From Natrarchaeobius oligotrophus (lineage in GTDB: Archaea > Halobacteriota > Halobacteria > Halobacteriales > Natrialbaceae): DNA of 64,000 nucleotides. The first letter of the stretch is position 1. Each line of letters begins with the position of its first letter. The stretch covers positions 18,528 to 82,527 of the forward strand of contig NZ_REFZ01000014.1 of NCBI RefSeq assembly GCF_003841465.1, given 5' to 3'. The notes beneath the pieces were generated by a model. That model had not been told where the DNA came from and searched no databases. It saw only the letters and a list, made by a program, of their open reading frames with translations. The position numbers and the translations under genes are program-made. This document shows positions 1-10,600 of this stretch, one piece after another.

Positions 1-1
1 A

Positions 2-1180
2 GCGCTGTGGGGCGGTGGAACCGGGCTGTCGCTGCTGGCCGTCGCGGTCGCGTGGGGACTGCTGGTCGGGACGCGAATGATCTACCCGATCGTCCTCCCG
101 TCGCTCCAGGAGTCGTTCGACCTGAGCCTGACGGTCGCCGGTCTCCTCGTGACGGTGCTGTGGCTCGGCGGCGCGATCGGCCAGCTTCCGGGCGGCATGC
201 TGGCGGACAGATACGACGAACGGGCGCTCATGGCGACGAGCACGTTCGTCGTCGCGGCCGCGCTGGTGGTGGTCGTCGTCGCTCCGTCGGCGGCCGTCCT
301 GTTCGCCGCGACGGCGGTGTGGGGACTGGGCCACTCGCTGTACCCGATCGCACGCATCACGCTGCTTTCGAACCTCTACGCCGACCGTCTCGGGAGCGCC
401 CTCGGCGTGACGATGGCGACTGGCGACGTCGGACAGACCGTCCTCCCGCCCATCGGAGCCGTGCTCACGGTCGCGATCGCCTGGCAGGCCGGGCTCGGCT
501 TCGTGATTCCGCTTCTCGTCGTACTGGGGCTGTTCATCCTGGCGATCGTGCCGAAAACGTCGTCCGGCGGCGGGGGAGCCGGACAGTCGCTCGAGGGCGT
601 GCGGACGGTCGCGGCCGAGCTTCGCGCGCCGTCGATGGGATTCATCACGCTGATCCTCTTTCTCTACATCTTCATCTGGCAGTCGTTCACCGCGTTCTAT
701 CCGACGTACCTGATCACCGTCAAGGAGCTTCCGGCGGCCACCGCGAGCGTGCTGTTCGGGTTCTTTTTCGCCGTCGGCGTCGTCGTCAAGCCGATCGCGG
801 GTGGCGCGTACGATCGCGTCGGCATCCGCGGCTCGCTCGTCGGCGTTCTCGCTGCACCGGTCGCCGGCTTCGTCCTGCTCCCGTTCGTCGATAGCCTGTG
901 GGGGCTCGCCGTCCTCACCGCGTTCGTGAGTACGATGCTCGGCTCGGGTGCGATCACCCAGTCGTACCTGGCGGAGTCGTTCACCGAGGAGCTTCGTGGG
1001 ACGGGACTCGGCGTGATTCGAACGCTGACGGCGACGGTGGGTGCCGCCGGTCCCGTCGCCTTCGGCGTGATCGGCGATTACGGCTACTTCGACGAGGGCT
1101 ACTGGGCGCTGGCGGCGATCATGGCGGTCGTCATCCTCCTGACGCTCAGAATGCCGACGACGTCGGCGATCCAAACCTGA
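2..1180 (+). CDS. MFS transporter, 5' end outside window
   Basis: Major facilitator superfamily permease, an inner-membrane secondary transporter whose substrate cannot be told from sequence. The frame is open from base 2, so the true start lies upstream; an internal ATG at 77 would cut into the first membrane helix and is not the start. About 392 residues are visible with a dozen hydrophobic segments. The loop after the second helix carries GGMLADRYDERA, the MFS motif A pattern (G-x-L-a-D-R-x-x-R). A central cytoplasmic loop (GGGGAGQSLEG) separates the two six-helix halves. It is convergent with the VOC gene that follows. Family is confident, function is not. Confidence 0.85.
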   Translation, partial: ALWGGGTGLSLLAVAVAWGLLVGTRMIYPIVLPSLQESFDLSLTVAGLLVTVLWLGGAIGQLPGGMLADRYDERALMATSTFVVAAALVVVVVAPSAAVLFAATAVWGLGHSLYPIARITLLSNLYADRLGSALGVTMATGDVGQTVLPPIGAVLTVAIAWQAGLGFVIPLLVVLGLFILAIVPKTSSGGGGAGQSLEGVRTVAAELRAPSMGFITLILFLYIFIWQSFTAFYPTYLITVKELPAATASVLFGFFFAVGVVVKPIAGGAYDRVGIRGSLVGVLAAPVAGFVLLPFVDSLWGLAVLTAFVSTMLGSGAITQSYLAESFTEELRGTGLGVIRTLTATVGAAGPVAFGVIGDYGYFDEGYWALAAIMAVVILLTLRMPTTSAIQT

Positions 1181-1200
1181 AACGCAGATCGACGCGACTC

Positions 1201-1314
1201 GTACGGTCTGCTGTGACGATTGCCGGTGTAACCGTCGGACGGTCGCGGGTGCGCCAATGTAACCGTCGGGCGGTCGCAGATGCGCCGGCACCGACGGACG
1301 GCAGTCCGTATCAG
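1201..1314. repeat. Palindromic intergenic element, copy 1
   Basis: This fills the gap between the MFS gene and the convergent VOC gene. The outer ends are inverted (gtacggtctgctgt on the left, acggacggcagtccgtatc on the right). Inside is a direct repeat of about 31 bases (ggtgtaaccgtcggacggtcg, then aatgtaaccgtcgggcggtcg). The TGA stop of the VOC gene (1311-1313 on the minus strand) is the outermost part of the element, followed by a 6-bp hairpin ACGGAC-TGCC-GTCCGT. Related copies occur through the window. Confidence 0.6.
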
Positions 1315-2108
1315 AACGGGAACAACGAATCGGCCTCGGGGTCGCGCTCCAGTAGTTCGATCTCGTGGCCGTCCTGATCTTTCGTGAACGCGTACATGTC
1401 GTCGTTGCTCTCGGGGTCGCGGTAGTCCGTCGCTTCCCGCTCCATCAGTTGCTCCCAGTCCGCTCCGAGCTCGTCGACGCGGACGCAGAGGTGCCCCCAG
1501 GCGTCGCCCATCTCGTAGCTGCGACCGTCGTAGTTGTAGGTGAGTTCGACGGCCATCGCCTCGTCGGCCGCGTTCCGTGGTTCGACGAAGTAGTTGGCGA
1601 AGGTGTCTGCCTCCCAGCGGCCGACCTCGTCGTACTCGAACTTGCGCGTCCAGAAGCCAAGCGCCTCGTCGGCGTCCTCGACGCGGATCATGGTGTGGTC
1701 GATCGACCACAGCGCGCCCTCGTCGGGGTCGCGCTGGACGATCTCGATCTCGTGGCCGTCGGGATCCTCGACGAACGCGTACCGACCGCCGCAGGACTCC
1801 GGGTCGCGGTAGTCCTCGACGCCCTCGTCCATCAGCTGCTCGTAGTACTCTTCGAGTTCGCCCTCGGGAACTCGGACCGCGATATGCCCCCAGGCGTCGC
1901 CGACCTCGAGGTCGTCGGTGCCCTCGTTGTGGGTCAGCTCGAGCATCGCGCCCTCCTCGTGGACGTCCTCGGGACCGAGGTAGACGATGGAGAAGCCGTC
2001 GCCCTCGTAGCGATCTTTTTCCTCGTACTCGAGATGACTCTCGTACCACTCGAGTGATTCCTCGAGGTTCGAGACACGAAGCATCACGTGGTCGAGCGTT
2101 CCGTCCAT
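1311..2108 (-). CDS. VOC family protein with two glyoxalase-type domains
   Basis: Vicinal-oxygen-chelate fold protein of 265 residues made of two tandem VOC modules, roughly residues 1-130 and 135-265. Each opens with a D-H-x-M-x-R-V strand and ends with D-x-D-G-H-E-I-E (DPDGHEIEIV and DQDGHEIELL), which carries a metal-binding Glu. The family includes glyoxalase I and ring-cleavage dioxygenases; the substrate is not readable here. The ATG at 2108 is chosen because a TATA-like stretch (cttttgattcg) lies about 27 bases upstream, fitting a leaderless transcript; another ATG lies nine codons upstream. The stop codon sits in the end of a palindromic element. Confidence 0.85.
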   Translation of the reverse strand: MDGTLDHVMLRVSNLEESLEWYESHLEYEEKDRYEGDGFSIVYLGPEDVHEEGAMLELTHNEGTDDLEVGDAWGHIAVRVPEGELEEYYEQLMDEGVEDYRDPESCGGRYAFVEDPDGHEIEIVQRDPDEGALWSIDHTMIRVEDADEALGFWTRKFEYDEVGRWEADTFANYFVEPRNAADEAMAVELTYNYDGRSYEMGDAWGHLCVRVDELGADWEQLMEREATDYRDPESNDDMYAFTKDQDGHEIELLERDPEADSLFPF

Positions 2109-2236
2109 GGGCGTGTCCACGGGAACTCGAATCAAAAGCGTGGCGGAGCCGGGTATCTCAACCTGAACCGGATCCGTCCAACTCGAGTCGCTCGACGGCG
2201 ACGGCTTCTACGGTATCGAGGCGGCACTCGAGTCCG

Positions 2237-3265
2237 TCAGCGCGGCTCGAGTCCGACGCCCTCGGCCAGAAGTTCGTGCGACCGAAGCGCGTGGTCGTGA
2301 TCTCCAACGACGTGCTTGATCATTACCTCGTCGACGCCGACGCGGTCGGCGAGTTGCGCTAACAGCCCCGCGAGCGTGTCCGGGTCTCCGGAGATCGTCT
2401 GGGGCCATTCATCGGAGTCGAGGGTAGCGGGCGTCGGCTCGGGAACGCCACCGAGTTCGGCGACGGCCTCCTCGACGGACGGAATGGCCTCGAGAACGCC
2501 GCGTCCCAACCGCCTGTAGAACACCTCGGAAACCGCCCGTCGCCGCGCGGCCTCCTCGTCGGTCTCCGCACAGATCGCGTCAACCGCGATCATTCCGCGG
2601 GGTTCGTCGACGCTGCCCCCCAGCTCCGTCCGCTGGAACTGATCACGGTATTCCTCGAAGGCTTGCGTGGCGAGCTGCGGCCGGATAAACGCCGCAAAAC
2701 AGTACCGCAAGCCGAGCTTGCCTGCGATCGCGGCGCTCGACGGTCCCGATCCGAGCACCCACGGGACCGGCACGGACTCGCCCGAGCACGGAATCTCCAG
2801 GTCGCTGTAGTCGTGGTCGTCGGGGTAATCGTCGAAGAGGTGATTCACGACCGCCGTGATTTTCTCGGCGTGGTCCTCGTCGGGGTTCTGAGCGTGACGA
2901 TCCGTCTGGAGGGCTCGATCGGCGGCCGGCGATCCGTTTGCCCGGCCGAGTCCTGCGTCGATTCGACCGGGTGCGAGTGCGTCCAGCGCGCCGAACACCT
3001 CTGCGACCTTGAACGGACTGTAGTGATTGAGCAGGACGGCCCCCGAGCCGAGTCGGATCGAGTCGGTTTCGGCGGCGAGGTGTCCGAGCAGTACCTCGGG
3101 CGTCGTTCCGGCGTTGATGTCCGCCGTGCCGTGGTGCTCGGCCACCCAGAATCGGGAGTAGCCGAGGCGTTCGGCCTGTTGTGCGGTCTCGACGGTGTTC
3201 GCGTAGGCATCGGCTCCGGTACCGTCGTCTGGAACCGGCGAAAGGTCGACAGCAGAGAGCTTCAT
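2237..3265 (-). CDS. LLM-class flavin-dependent oxidoreductase
   Basis: Luciferase-like monooxygenase family enzyme (TIM barrel, uses reduced FMN or F420) of 342 residues. The N-terminus has the typical LLM pattern: a first strand LSAVDLSPVPDD, helix, then RFWVAEHHG, where the His pair borders the flavin site. Then come GSGAVLLNHYSP and RIDAGLGRANG, which mark the MsnO8-like single-component subgroup. The start at 3265 (MKLSAVD) is preferred over an ATG seven codons upstream because ctattatcg lies about 25 bases before it. The substrate is unknown. The neighbouring genes do not suggest a pathway. Confidence 0.85.
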   Translation of the reverse strand: MKLSAVDLSPVPDDGTGADAYANTVETAQQAERLGYSRFWVAEHHGTADINAGTTPEVLLGHLAAETDSIRLGSGAVLLNHYSPFKVAEVFGALDALAPGRIDAGLGRANGSPAADRALQTDRHAQNPDEDHAEKITAVVNHLFDDYPDDHDYSDLEIPCSGESVPVPWVLGSGPSSAAIAGKLGLRYCFAAFIRPQLATQAFEEYRDQFQRTELGGSVDEPRGMIAVDAICAETDEEAARRRAVSEVFYRRLGRGVLEAIPSVEEAVAELGGVPEPTPATLDSDEWPQTISGDPDTLAGLLAQLADRVGVDEVMIKHVVGDHDHALRSHELLAEGVGLEPR

Positions 3266-3429
3266 GCCCGATAATGAAGATTGCAAACGATAATAGTTCG
3301 GCTCTGCCGTCCGGGGTACCGTCGTGGTCGGCTGTCAGGAACACCGAACTGGCGTGTCGGTGGCCACGGCGGATGGACCAGACGATCGACCGGGACTCGT
3401 GAGCGTTCAGCGAAGCCACCCGCCGGTGA

Positions 3430-4539
3430 TTAGCGACGGAGAATCAGCTTCAGCACGTCCTCGTCCTCGAGCACGTGGTCGGTGCCGACCTGCTGTTCGT
3501 CGTGGGTTGCGCTGGGGCCGGTGATGCGGGCGAATCTGAACCGCTCTTCCATCTCGCCGCCGAGCTTCTCGATCGCCTCGCCGACGGTCGATCCCTTCTC
3601 GATGACCAGCGGCTCCTCCCAGTCGATCCCCCGGCCCGGTTTGTTCATGTAGACCCGGATGAGCCCGAGATTGTCCCAGATTCGGTCTTTGAGCGCCTCG
3701 AGTCCGCGCTCCTGTTCGGCGCTGATGAAGGTGACCTCCTCGGGGTCGAGGTCGCGCGCTCGCAGCTGCTCGTCGACCGTCTCCTTGTAGTCGGGATCGA
3801 TCAGGTCGACCTTGTTGACGCAGGTGATCGAGGGGATGTACTCGCGGTTGTCCATCAGGCCGTCGATCAGCCGGTCGATGGTGACGTTCTCCTGCAGGTT
3901 GAGGTCGGCGTTGACGTACCCCTGGTCGCGTAGGACGTCCGTGATCGTCTCCTCGTCTAAATCCTGGTCTGTGCTCGAGGTGATCTTGATCCCGTCTTTG
4001 ATCTTCGGGCGGACGGTGACGCCCGGCGGCTCGCGGTCGACGCGGATGTTGATGTCGTACAGCTCTTCCTGCAGGCGATCGTACTGGTCGATCTCGAACA
4101 CCGAGAGGACGAAGACGATCAGATCGGCGTTGCGCACGACCGCGAGCACCTGCTGGCCGTCGCCCCGCCCCGTAGCGGCCCCCTCGATGAGACCGGGAAC
4201 GTCGAGCATCTGGATGTTCGCACCGCGGTGCTGGAGCATGCCCGGATTGACGTCGAGCGTCGTGAACTCGTAGGAGCCGATTTCGCTCTCGGCGTTCGTC
4301 AGCGAGTTCAACAGCGACGACTTGCCGACGCTCGGAAAGCCGACCAGCGCGACGGTCGCGTCGCCGTGTTTCTCGACGGAGTAGCCCGTTCCGCCGCCGG
4401 CCGAGCTCTGATTCTCGAGTTTCTCCTTTTTCTCCGCGAGCTTGGATTTCAGCCGGCCGATGTGGGCCTCGGTCGACTTGTTGTAGGGCGTGTTGGCGAT
4501 TTCTTCCTCGATTGCCTCGATCTCCTCCTCGAGCCCCAT
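3430..4539 (-). CDS. DRG-family GTP-binding protein with TGS domain
   Basis: Obg/DRG-type GTPase of 369 residues, conserved in archaea and eukaryotes and thought to act with ribosomes. A basic/acidic helical N-terminus (1-60) precedes the G domain: G1 GFPSVGKSS at 67-75, G3 DVPGLIEG at 113-120 and G4 NKVD at 242-245. As in DRG proteins an inserted subdomain interrupts the G domain between G3 and G4. A TGS domain (about 295-369) ends the protein. The start at 4539 (MGLEEEIEA) is chosen because the family begins with this helix; the frame stays open upstream but encodes no conserved sequence. It lies just downstream of the histidine kinase gene, same strand. Confidence 0.93.
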   Translation of the reverse strand: MGLEEEIEAIEEEIANTPYNKSTEAHIGRLKSKLAEKKEKLENQSSAGGGTGYSVEKHGDATVALVGFPSVGKSSLLNSLTNAESEIGSYEFTTLDVNPGMLQHRGANIQMLDVPGLIEGAATGRGDGQQVLAVVRNADLIVFVLSVFEIDQYDRLQEELYDINIRVDREPPGVTVRPKIKDGIKITSSTDQDLDEETITDVLRDQGYVNADLNLQENVTIDRLIDGLMDNREYIPSITCVNKVDLIDPDYKETVDEQLRARDLDPEEVTFISAEQERGLEALKDRIWDNLGLIRVYMNKPGRGIDWEEPLVIEKGSTVGEAIEKLGGEMEERFRFARITGPSATHDEQQVGTDHVLEDEDVLKLILRR

Positions 4540-4666
4540 TTGACTGTATCCAGCCGTCGGGGCGGAAAAACACTTTCCATGCGACGTCGCGGGCGGCCCG
4601 TGTGTGGTGGCGATCGAACCCTCGTCGAGGCGGATCCGATTCGGCGGTCCGGCGACGGGTTCGGGT

Positions 4667-7471
4667 TCACGGGTCGGTCGCAATCTCGAGGCGAAGGCCA
4701 CCGTCCCCGCTCTCGCCGGCGGCAACGTCCCAGCCGTGAGCGTCGACGACCTCGCGGACGATCGCCAGCCCGAAGCCGGTTCCGTCGGTCGCGGAGCTGT
4801 ATCCCGACTCGAAGATCGCCTCGCGCTTGTCGGGATCGATTCCGGGTCCGTCGTCGTCGACCGCGAACCCGTCGTCGGTCGCGGTCACGGTGACGGTCGC
4901 GTCTTCACCTGCGTGCTCGCGTGCGTTCCGGAACACGTTTTCGAAGAGTACGACGAGCCGGTCCGCGTCCGCCTCGACGGTCGGTAACGAGTCGTCCCGA
5001 ACGACCTCGAGGTCGGGGTCGACCGTTCGCCGGGCGCGGTCGACGACCGACTCGAGGGCGACCGGTTCCCTTCCGGAGAGGCGCTTGCCGCTTCGGGCGA
5101 GGGTCAGAACGTTCTCGACGAGGTCGTCCATGCGATCCAGCGCCCACTCGACCTCCTCGAGGTGGGTGTCGATCGGCGCGTCGATCTCCCGGCCGTGATC
5201 CGAGACGATCGCGTCGACGGCCTCGAGGTGGCCGCTCGCGAGGGTCAGCGGGTTCCGGAGATCGTGGGACACGGTTCCCGCGAACTGCTCGAGACGCTCG
5301 TTCTGGCGCTCGAGCTCGCGACTTCGGCGGGCGAGTTGTGCCTCGCGCTGGGCGCGCTCGAGGGCGGCTTCGACGTTGGATGCGAGGATCTTCGCGAACG
5401 TGAGAACCTCGGCGTCGAAGTCGTTCGGTTCCGTCGAGGCGACGATGAAGACGCCGTGGTCGTCGAGCGGGATGAAGATCTCGCTTCGGATCGGCGTATC
5501 GGGGTTTCGGACGCTGGGATCGCGTCGAACGTCGCCGTGGGCGATCAGTTCGGTCGATTCGTAAGCGTCCCAGGCGATTCCGCCGTCGGGTTCGATCGTC
5601 GGAATCGAGCCGAGCAGCTCCCGGGTCTCCGCGGTGGTGGCCGCCGGCGCGAGGCCGCCGGCGTCCTCGTCGTAGAGGTGAACCGAGTTGAGTTCGAGTC
5701 CGAGCGCGTCGCGTGCGATCTCCGTCGCGACGGTTGCGACGTCGCCGGCTCCCTCGGCGGCCATCAGCCGCCGCGTTCCGTCGTGGAGGTCGTGGATGCG
5801 TCGCTCGCGCTCCTTTCGGTCGCTGACGTCCCGGATGACCCCGGCGCTGCCGACGAACGAGCCGTCCTCGTCGAGCAGCGGTGCGAGATTGTTCTCCGCG
5901 ACGTAGGGGTCGTCCGACGCGGGCTCGACGGTCATCTCGAAGGCACCCCACTGTCGCTCGTCGTCCGCGAGCAGTTCGGCGATGAGGTCAGTTCCACGCT
6001 CGACGTCCTCGCGTGGCATGTAGTCGGTCGCGTGGCGGCCGACGATCGTCTCGCGCTCTTCGCCGAGCGTTCGAGCCATCGCCTCGTTTATCATCTGGAT
6101 CCAGCCGTCCGGATCGAGGACGTACATCGGGTCGCCGACCGTCTCGACGAGCGTCCGATACCGCTCGAGGTCGCGTTCGCGGCGCTTGCGCTCGGTGATG
6201 TCCGTGTAGATCGCGTACTCGTGGACGTCGGTTCCCGCGTCGACGGCGAATCCTCGGGCGAGAAACTCCCGCGGGCCGTCCGCGGTGAGCCGTTCGACGT
6301 CGTCCGAGACGACCGTCCCCTCGCGGACGCCGATCGGCTCCCTCCCGTCCGGAACGATTTGCTCGGCCACCGGGGTGCCGACGACGTCGGTGCGATCGAA
6401 GCCGAACAGGTCCTCGAATGCCGGATTGACGTCGAGGATTCGGTTCGGCTCCTCGGCTTCGGTGAGCACGATCGCGTCGGGGACGCTCTCGAACAGCGCG
6501 ACGAACCGATCGCGCTCGCTACGAAGCGCCCGCTCCGTTCTGATCCGGTCGATCGCCGACGCGACGTGCGTCGCGACGAACTCGAGCAGGTAGAGATCCG
6601 AATCGGCGAACGCGGCGACCTCGGTCGAGGTGGCCAGAACGACGCCTTCGTCCCCGACGGGAACGGCTGCGACGGATCTGATCGCGGACGCATCCTCGTC
6701 GATCCGGGCCCCGTCACCGCCCTCGGTTGTCACCGACTCGCCTGGCGGTTCGTCGAGTCGATCCGGCTCGTCGCTTCGGAACACTCTCTCGGCGAATTCG
6801 TGAACGTCAGGCCGGTCGAAGGCCGTCTCGGCACGGCGACTGGACGTCGTGACTGCTACCAGTTCGGCTGACGATTCTCCGCGATCCGCGTGAAGGTCCA
6901 CCAGCAGGGCCGTCGATCCGGCGTCGAGCAGCCGATCCGTCGTATCGACCGCGAGCTGATACGTCTCCGCGATCGTCTCGCAGGAGTCGAACGCCAGCGC
7001 GACCTCGTGGAGGTCGTCGTCGCGGCCCCGCCCGTCGGAATCGGACGTCACCGTCAGCACTTGCTCGAGCAGTCGATCGACCGGATCCGGGCCCGTTTTC
7101 GGGACGTACCCGGACGCGCCGGCGGCGAGAACGTCGCTCGCGATCGTCTCGTCGCCGTCGGTGTAGACGACCGTCGGGACGCGATCGGTCGGCAGCGCCT
7201 CGAGTACAGAACGGTCGTTGCCCTCGGCAGGTCCGTCGGTACCGTCGAGAGGATTTCCGTCGGACTCGAGGTCGCACTCTGTGATCAGACAATCGTACCG
7301 ACCGTTCGCCTCCGCGAGCGTCGATCGAAGGTCGTCGCCGGTCGACACGGTGTCGACGTCGTCGATCGCGGCGTGGCCCTCGAGCTCGCGGACGATTCGT
7401 CTCCGGCTCTCCTCGTCTCGATCGGCGTAGAGAACGGAGATCGAACGGTTCCCGGCTCCCGGTTCCGCCAT
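4667..7471 (-). CDS. Multi-domain sensor histidine kinase (REC-GAF-PAS-PAS-GAF-HisKA-HATPase)
   Basis: Soluble sensor kinase of 934 residues; no membrane segment is seen. Order: receiver-like domain (about 12-135), GAF (150-315), PAS (320-435), PAS with PAC (440-560), GAF (565-715), HisKA with the H-box SHDLRNP (His at about 736) and HATPase_c with N-box NVFRNAREH (about 845) and GPG/GTGFGLAI loops up to the C-terminus. In the receiver domain the acidic pocket and Lys125 are kept, but the phospho-acceptor position reads Glu65 (LITEC) rather than Asp, so it may not be phosphorylated. No response regulator lies next to it. A TATA box (cttataccg, minus strand) is 30 bases upstream of the ATG. 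Confidence 0.92.
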   Translation of the reverse strand: MAEPGAGNRSISVLYADRDEESRRRIVRELEGHAAIDDVDTVSTGDDLRSTLAEANGRYDCLITECDLESDGNPLDGTDGPAEGNDRSVLEALPTDRVPTVVYTDGDETIASDVLAAGASGYVPKTGPDPVDRLLEQVLTVTSDSDGRGRDDDLHEVALAFDSCETIAETYQLAVDTTDRLLDAGSTALLVDLHADRGESSAELVAVTTSSRRAETAFDRPDVHEFAERVFRSDEPDRLDEPPGESVTTEGGDGARIDEDASAIRSVAAVPVGDEGVVLATSTEVAAFADSDLYLLEFVATHVASAIDRIRTERALRSERDRFVALFESVPDAIVLTEAEEPNRILDVNPAFEDLFGFDRTDVVGTPVAEQIVPDGREPIGVREGTVVSDDVERLTADGPREFLARGFAVDAGTDVHEYAIYTDITERKRRERDLERYRTLVETVGDPMYVLDPDGWIQMINEAMARTLGEERETIVGRHATDYMPREDVERGTDLIAELLADDERQWGAFEMTVEPASDDPYVAENNLAPLLDEDGSFVGSAGVIRDVSDRKERERRIHDLHDGTRRLMAAEGAGDVATVATEIARDALGLELNSVHLYDEDAGGLAPAATTAETRELLGSIPTIEPDGGIAWDAYESTELIAHGDVRRDPSVRNPDTPIRSEIFIPLDDHGVFIVASTEPNDFDAEVLTFAKILASNVEAALERAQREAQLARRSRELERQNERLEQFAGTVSHDLRNPLTLASGHLEAVDAIVSDHGREIDAPIDTHLEEVEWALDRMDDLVENVLTLARSGKRLSGREPVALESVVDRARRTVDPDLEVVRDDSLPTVEADADRLVVLFENVFRNAREHAGEDATVTVTATDDGFAVDDDGPGIDPDKREAIFESGYSSATDGTGFGLAIVREVVDAHGWDVAAGESGDGGLRLEIATDP

Positions 7472-7497
7472 TTCGTCGTCGGAACGATGCGACGGAT

Positions 7498-7507
7498 CGG
7501 TATAAGC
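7498..7507 (-). promoter_or_regulatory. TATA box of the histidine kinase gene
   Basis: The plus strand reads ggtataagcc, that is ggcttatacc on the coding strand. It is centred about 30 bases upstream of the ATG at 7471, the usual spacing for a haloarchaeal leaderless transcript. Confidence 0.5.
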
Positions 7508-7687
7508 CGTTTGGCCACGCCGGAGCTGCGACGAGCGCGCTCGGGCATCGAACGGCGTGCCGGAGACCGGATCGTCGTCGGCCGAGCGCGTTCACTCGCC
7601 GGAGTTCGAAATTCGAAAAGTGGTTTCGAGAATCGTATCGTTTCGTGGGGCTTATTACGATGTACGAACTCCGGACGAACAAGACCA

Positions 7688-10600
7688 ATGAGCACGGACC
7701 ACGACGGGAGCTCGACCGGGGACGGACGCACGATCTTGCTCATCGGGAGCGGCCCGATCCAGATCGGACAGGCCGCCGAGTTCGATTACTCGGGCGCACA
7801 GGCGTGTCGCGCCCTCCAGGAGGAGGGAGCGCGCGTCGTCCTCGTCAACTCGAATCCCGCGACGATCATGACCGATCCGGAGATGGCGGATCAGGTCTAC
7901 ATCGAGCCGATCACGACCGAGGCGATCGCCGAGATCATTCGCAAGGAAAATCCCGACGGCGTCATCGCCGGGCTGGGCGGCCAGACCGGACTCAACGTCA
8001 CCGCCGAACTCGCCGAAGCAGGCGTCCTGGAGGAGTACGACGTCGAGATCATGGGAACGCCGCTGGATACGATCTACGCGACGGAGGACCGAGACCTCTT
8101 TCGCCAGCGCATGGAGAAGATCGGCCAGCCGGTTCCCAGGTCGACTACCATCGCACTCGATGAGGACGAGGAGGTTTCGGAGCTTACCGAAGCGGATCTC
8201 GAAGAACGCGTTCAGGCCGCCGTCGACGAGGTCGGCGGACTCCCGGTAATCGCGCGTACGACCTACACGTTGGGCGGGTCCGGCTCGGGTGTCGTCCACG
8301 AGTTCGACGAACTCCTCGCCCGCGTCCGCAAGGGGCTTCGCCTCTCGCGCAACAGCGAGGTGCTCATCACCGAATCCATCGCGGGCTGGGTCGAGTACGA
8401 GTACGAGGTGATGCGCGACGCCGACGACTCCTGTATCATCATCTGCAACATGGAAAACATCGATCCGATGGGAATCCACACCGGGGAGTCGACGGTCGTC
8501 ACGCCCTCCCAGATCGTTCCCGACGAGGGCCACCAGGAGATGCGCACCGCGGCGCTCGACGTCATCCGCGAACTCGGCATTCAGGGCGGCTGTAACATCC
8601 AGTTCGCCTGGCGCGACGACGGCACGCCCGGCGGCGAGTACCGCGTCGTCGAGGTGAACCCCCGCGTCTCTCGCTCCTCCGCGCTGGCCTCGAAGGCGAC
8701 CGGCTACCCGATCGCCCGCGTCACCGCGAAGGTCGCGCTGGGCAAGCGCCTCCACGAGATCGAAAACGAGATCACCGGCGAGACGACCGCGGCGTTCGAG
8801 CCCGCGATCGACTACGTCGTGACCAAGGTGCCGCGGTGGCCCAAGGACAAGTTCGACGACGTCGACTTCGAGCTCACCACCGCGATGAAGTCGACCGGCG
8901 AGGCGATGGCGATCGGACGCACCTTCGAGGAGAGCCTGCTGAAGGCGCTTCGCTCCTCGGAGTACGACCCCGACGTCGACTGGGACGACGTGAGCGACGA
9001 GGAACTCGAGGAACGCTACCTCGCGCGTCCGTCGCCGGACCGACCGTACGCGATGTTCGAGGCGTTCGATCGCGGCTACACGGTCGAGGAGGTCGTCGAC
9101 CTCACGGGCATCTTCGAGTGGTACGTCGAACGCTACGCGCGCATCGCGAACTCCGTGCGCGCCGCCGCCGAGGGCGATTTCACCGAGGCCGCGATCGCCG
9201 GCCACACGAACGCCACGATCGCCGCGGCCGCCGGAACCGACGTCGACGCGGTCGAACAGGACGTCCCCGGACGCACCTACAAACAGGTCGACACCTGCGC
9301 CGGCGAGTTCGAGGCCGAGACGCCGTACTACTACTCCGCGCGCAAGACGGAGTTCGAGTCCGGTCCGCTGATTGGCGACGCCGCTGCCGGCGAACTCGAG
9401 GTCTCCCGAGACGTCGAGAGCGTCGTCGTGGTCGGCGGCGGTCCGATCCGCATCGGGCAGGGCGTCGAGTTCGACTACTGCTCGGTCCACGCGATCCAGG
9501 CGCTTCGCGAACTCGGCATCGACGCTCACGTCGTCAACAACAACCCCGAAACGGTCTCGACGGACTACGACACCTCCGACGGGCTGTTCTTCGAGCCGAT
9601 CACGGCCGAGGAGGTCGCGGACGTCGCCGAGGCGGCCGACGCCGACGGCGTGATGGTCCAGTTCGGCGGCCAGACTTCCGTCAACATCGCCGAACCGCTC
9701 GCCGAGGAGATCGACCGCCGCGGCCTCGACTGCGAGGTGATGGGCACCTCCGTCGAAGCGATGGACTTAGCGGAGGACCGCGACCGGTTCAACGCGCTCA
9801 TGGACGAACTCGAGATCGCCCAACCCGAGGGCGGAACGGCGTACTCGAAAGAGGAGGCGCTCGAACTCGCCCACGAGATCGGTTACCCCGTCCTCGTCCG
9901 CCCCTCCTACGTCCTCGGCGGTCGCGCGATGGACGTCGTCTACGACGACGACGAACTCGAGACGTACATCGAGGAGGCCGTCCGCGTCTCCCCGGATAAG
10001 CCGATCCTCGTGGACGACTTCCTCGAGGACGCGATCGAACTCGACGTCGACGCCGTCTCCGACGGCCGCTCGGTGCTGATCGGCGGCATCATGGAACACG
10101 TCGAGACCGCGGGCGTCCACTCCGGCGACTCCGCCTGCATGATCCCGCCGCGCTCGCTCGACGAGGACACCCTGGAGCGCGTCCGCGAGGTCACCGAGGA
10201 CATCGCGGCGGCGCTGAAGACCAAGGGGCTGTTGAACGTACAACTCGCCGTTCGCGACGGTGAGAGCGAGGCGCAAGGCGCCTCGGAGAACGCGAGCGGT
10301 GAAACCGCGAGCGAGGTCTACGTCCTCGAGGCCAACCCGCGCTCTTCTCGCACCGTGCCGTTCATCTCGAAGGCGACCGGCGTGCCGATCGCAAAGCTCG
10401 CCGCGAAGGTGATGGCCGGCGAGACGCTCGCCAGCCTCGAGGCCGAAGAGCAGATTCCGGAACACACCTCGATCAAAGAGGTCGTCCTCCCGTTCGACCG
10501 CCTGCCGGGGTCGGACCCGCGCCTGGGTCCGGAGATGAAGTCGACCGGCGAGGTGATGGGGACGGCCAGCGAGTTCGGCATGGCCTACTGGAAGGCCCAG

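Noticed and set aside
5162..6871. Long open frame opposite the histidine kinase gene
   Set aside because: High-GC antisense frame without motifs; the minus-strand kinase has clear domains across the same bases.
7655..9529. Long open frame opposite carB
   Set aside because: Antisense shadow of a complete CarB; composition is Arg, Asp and Val rich with no domain.
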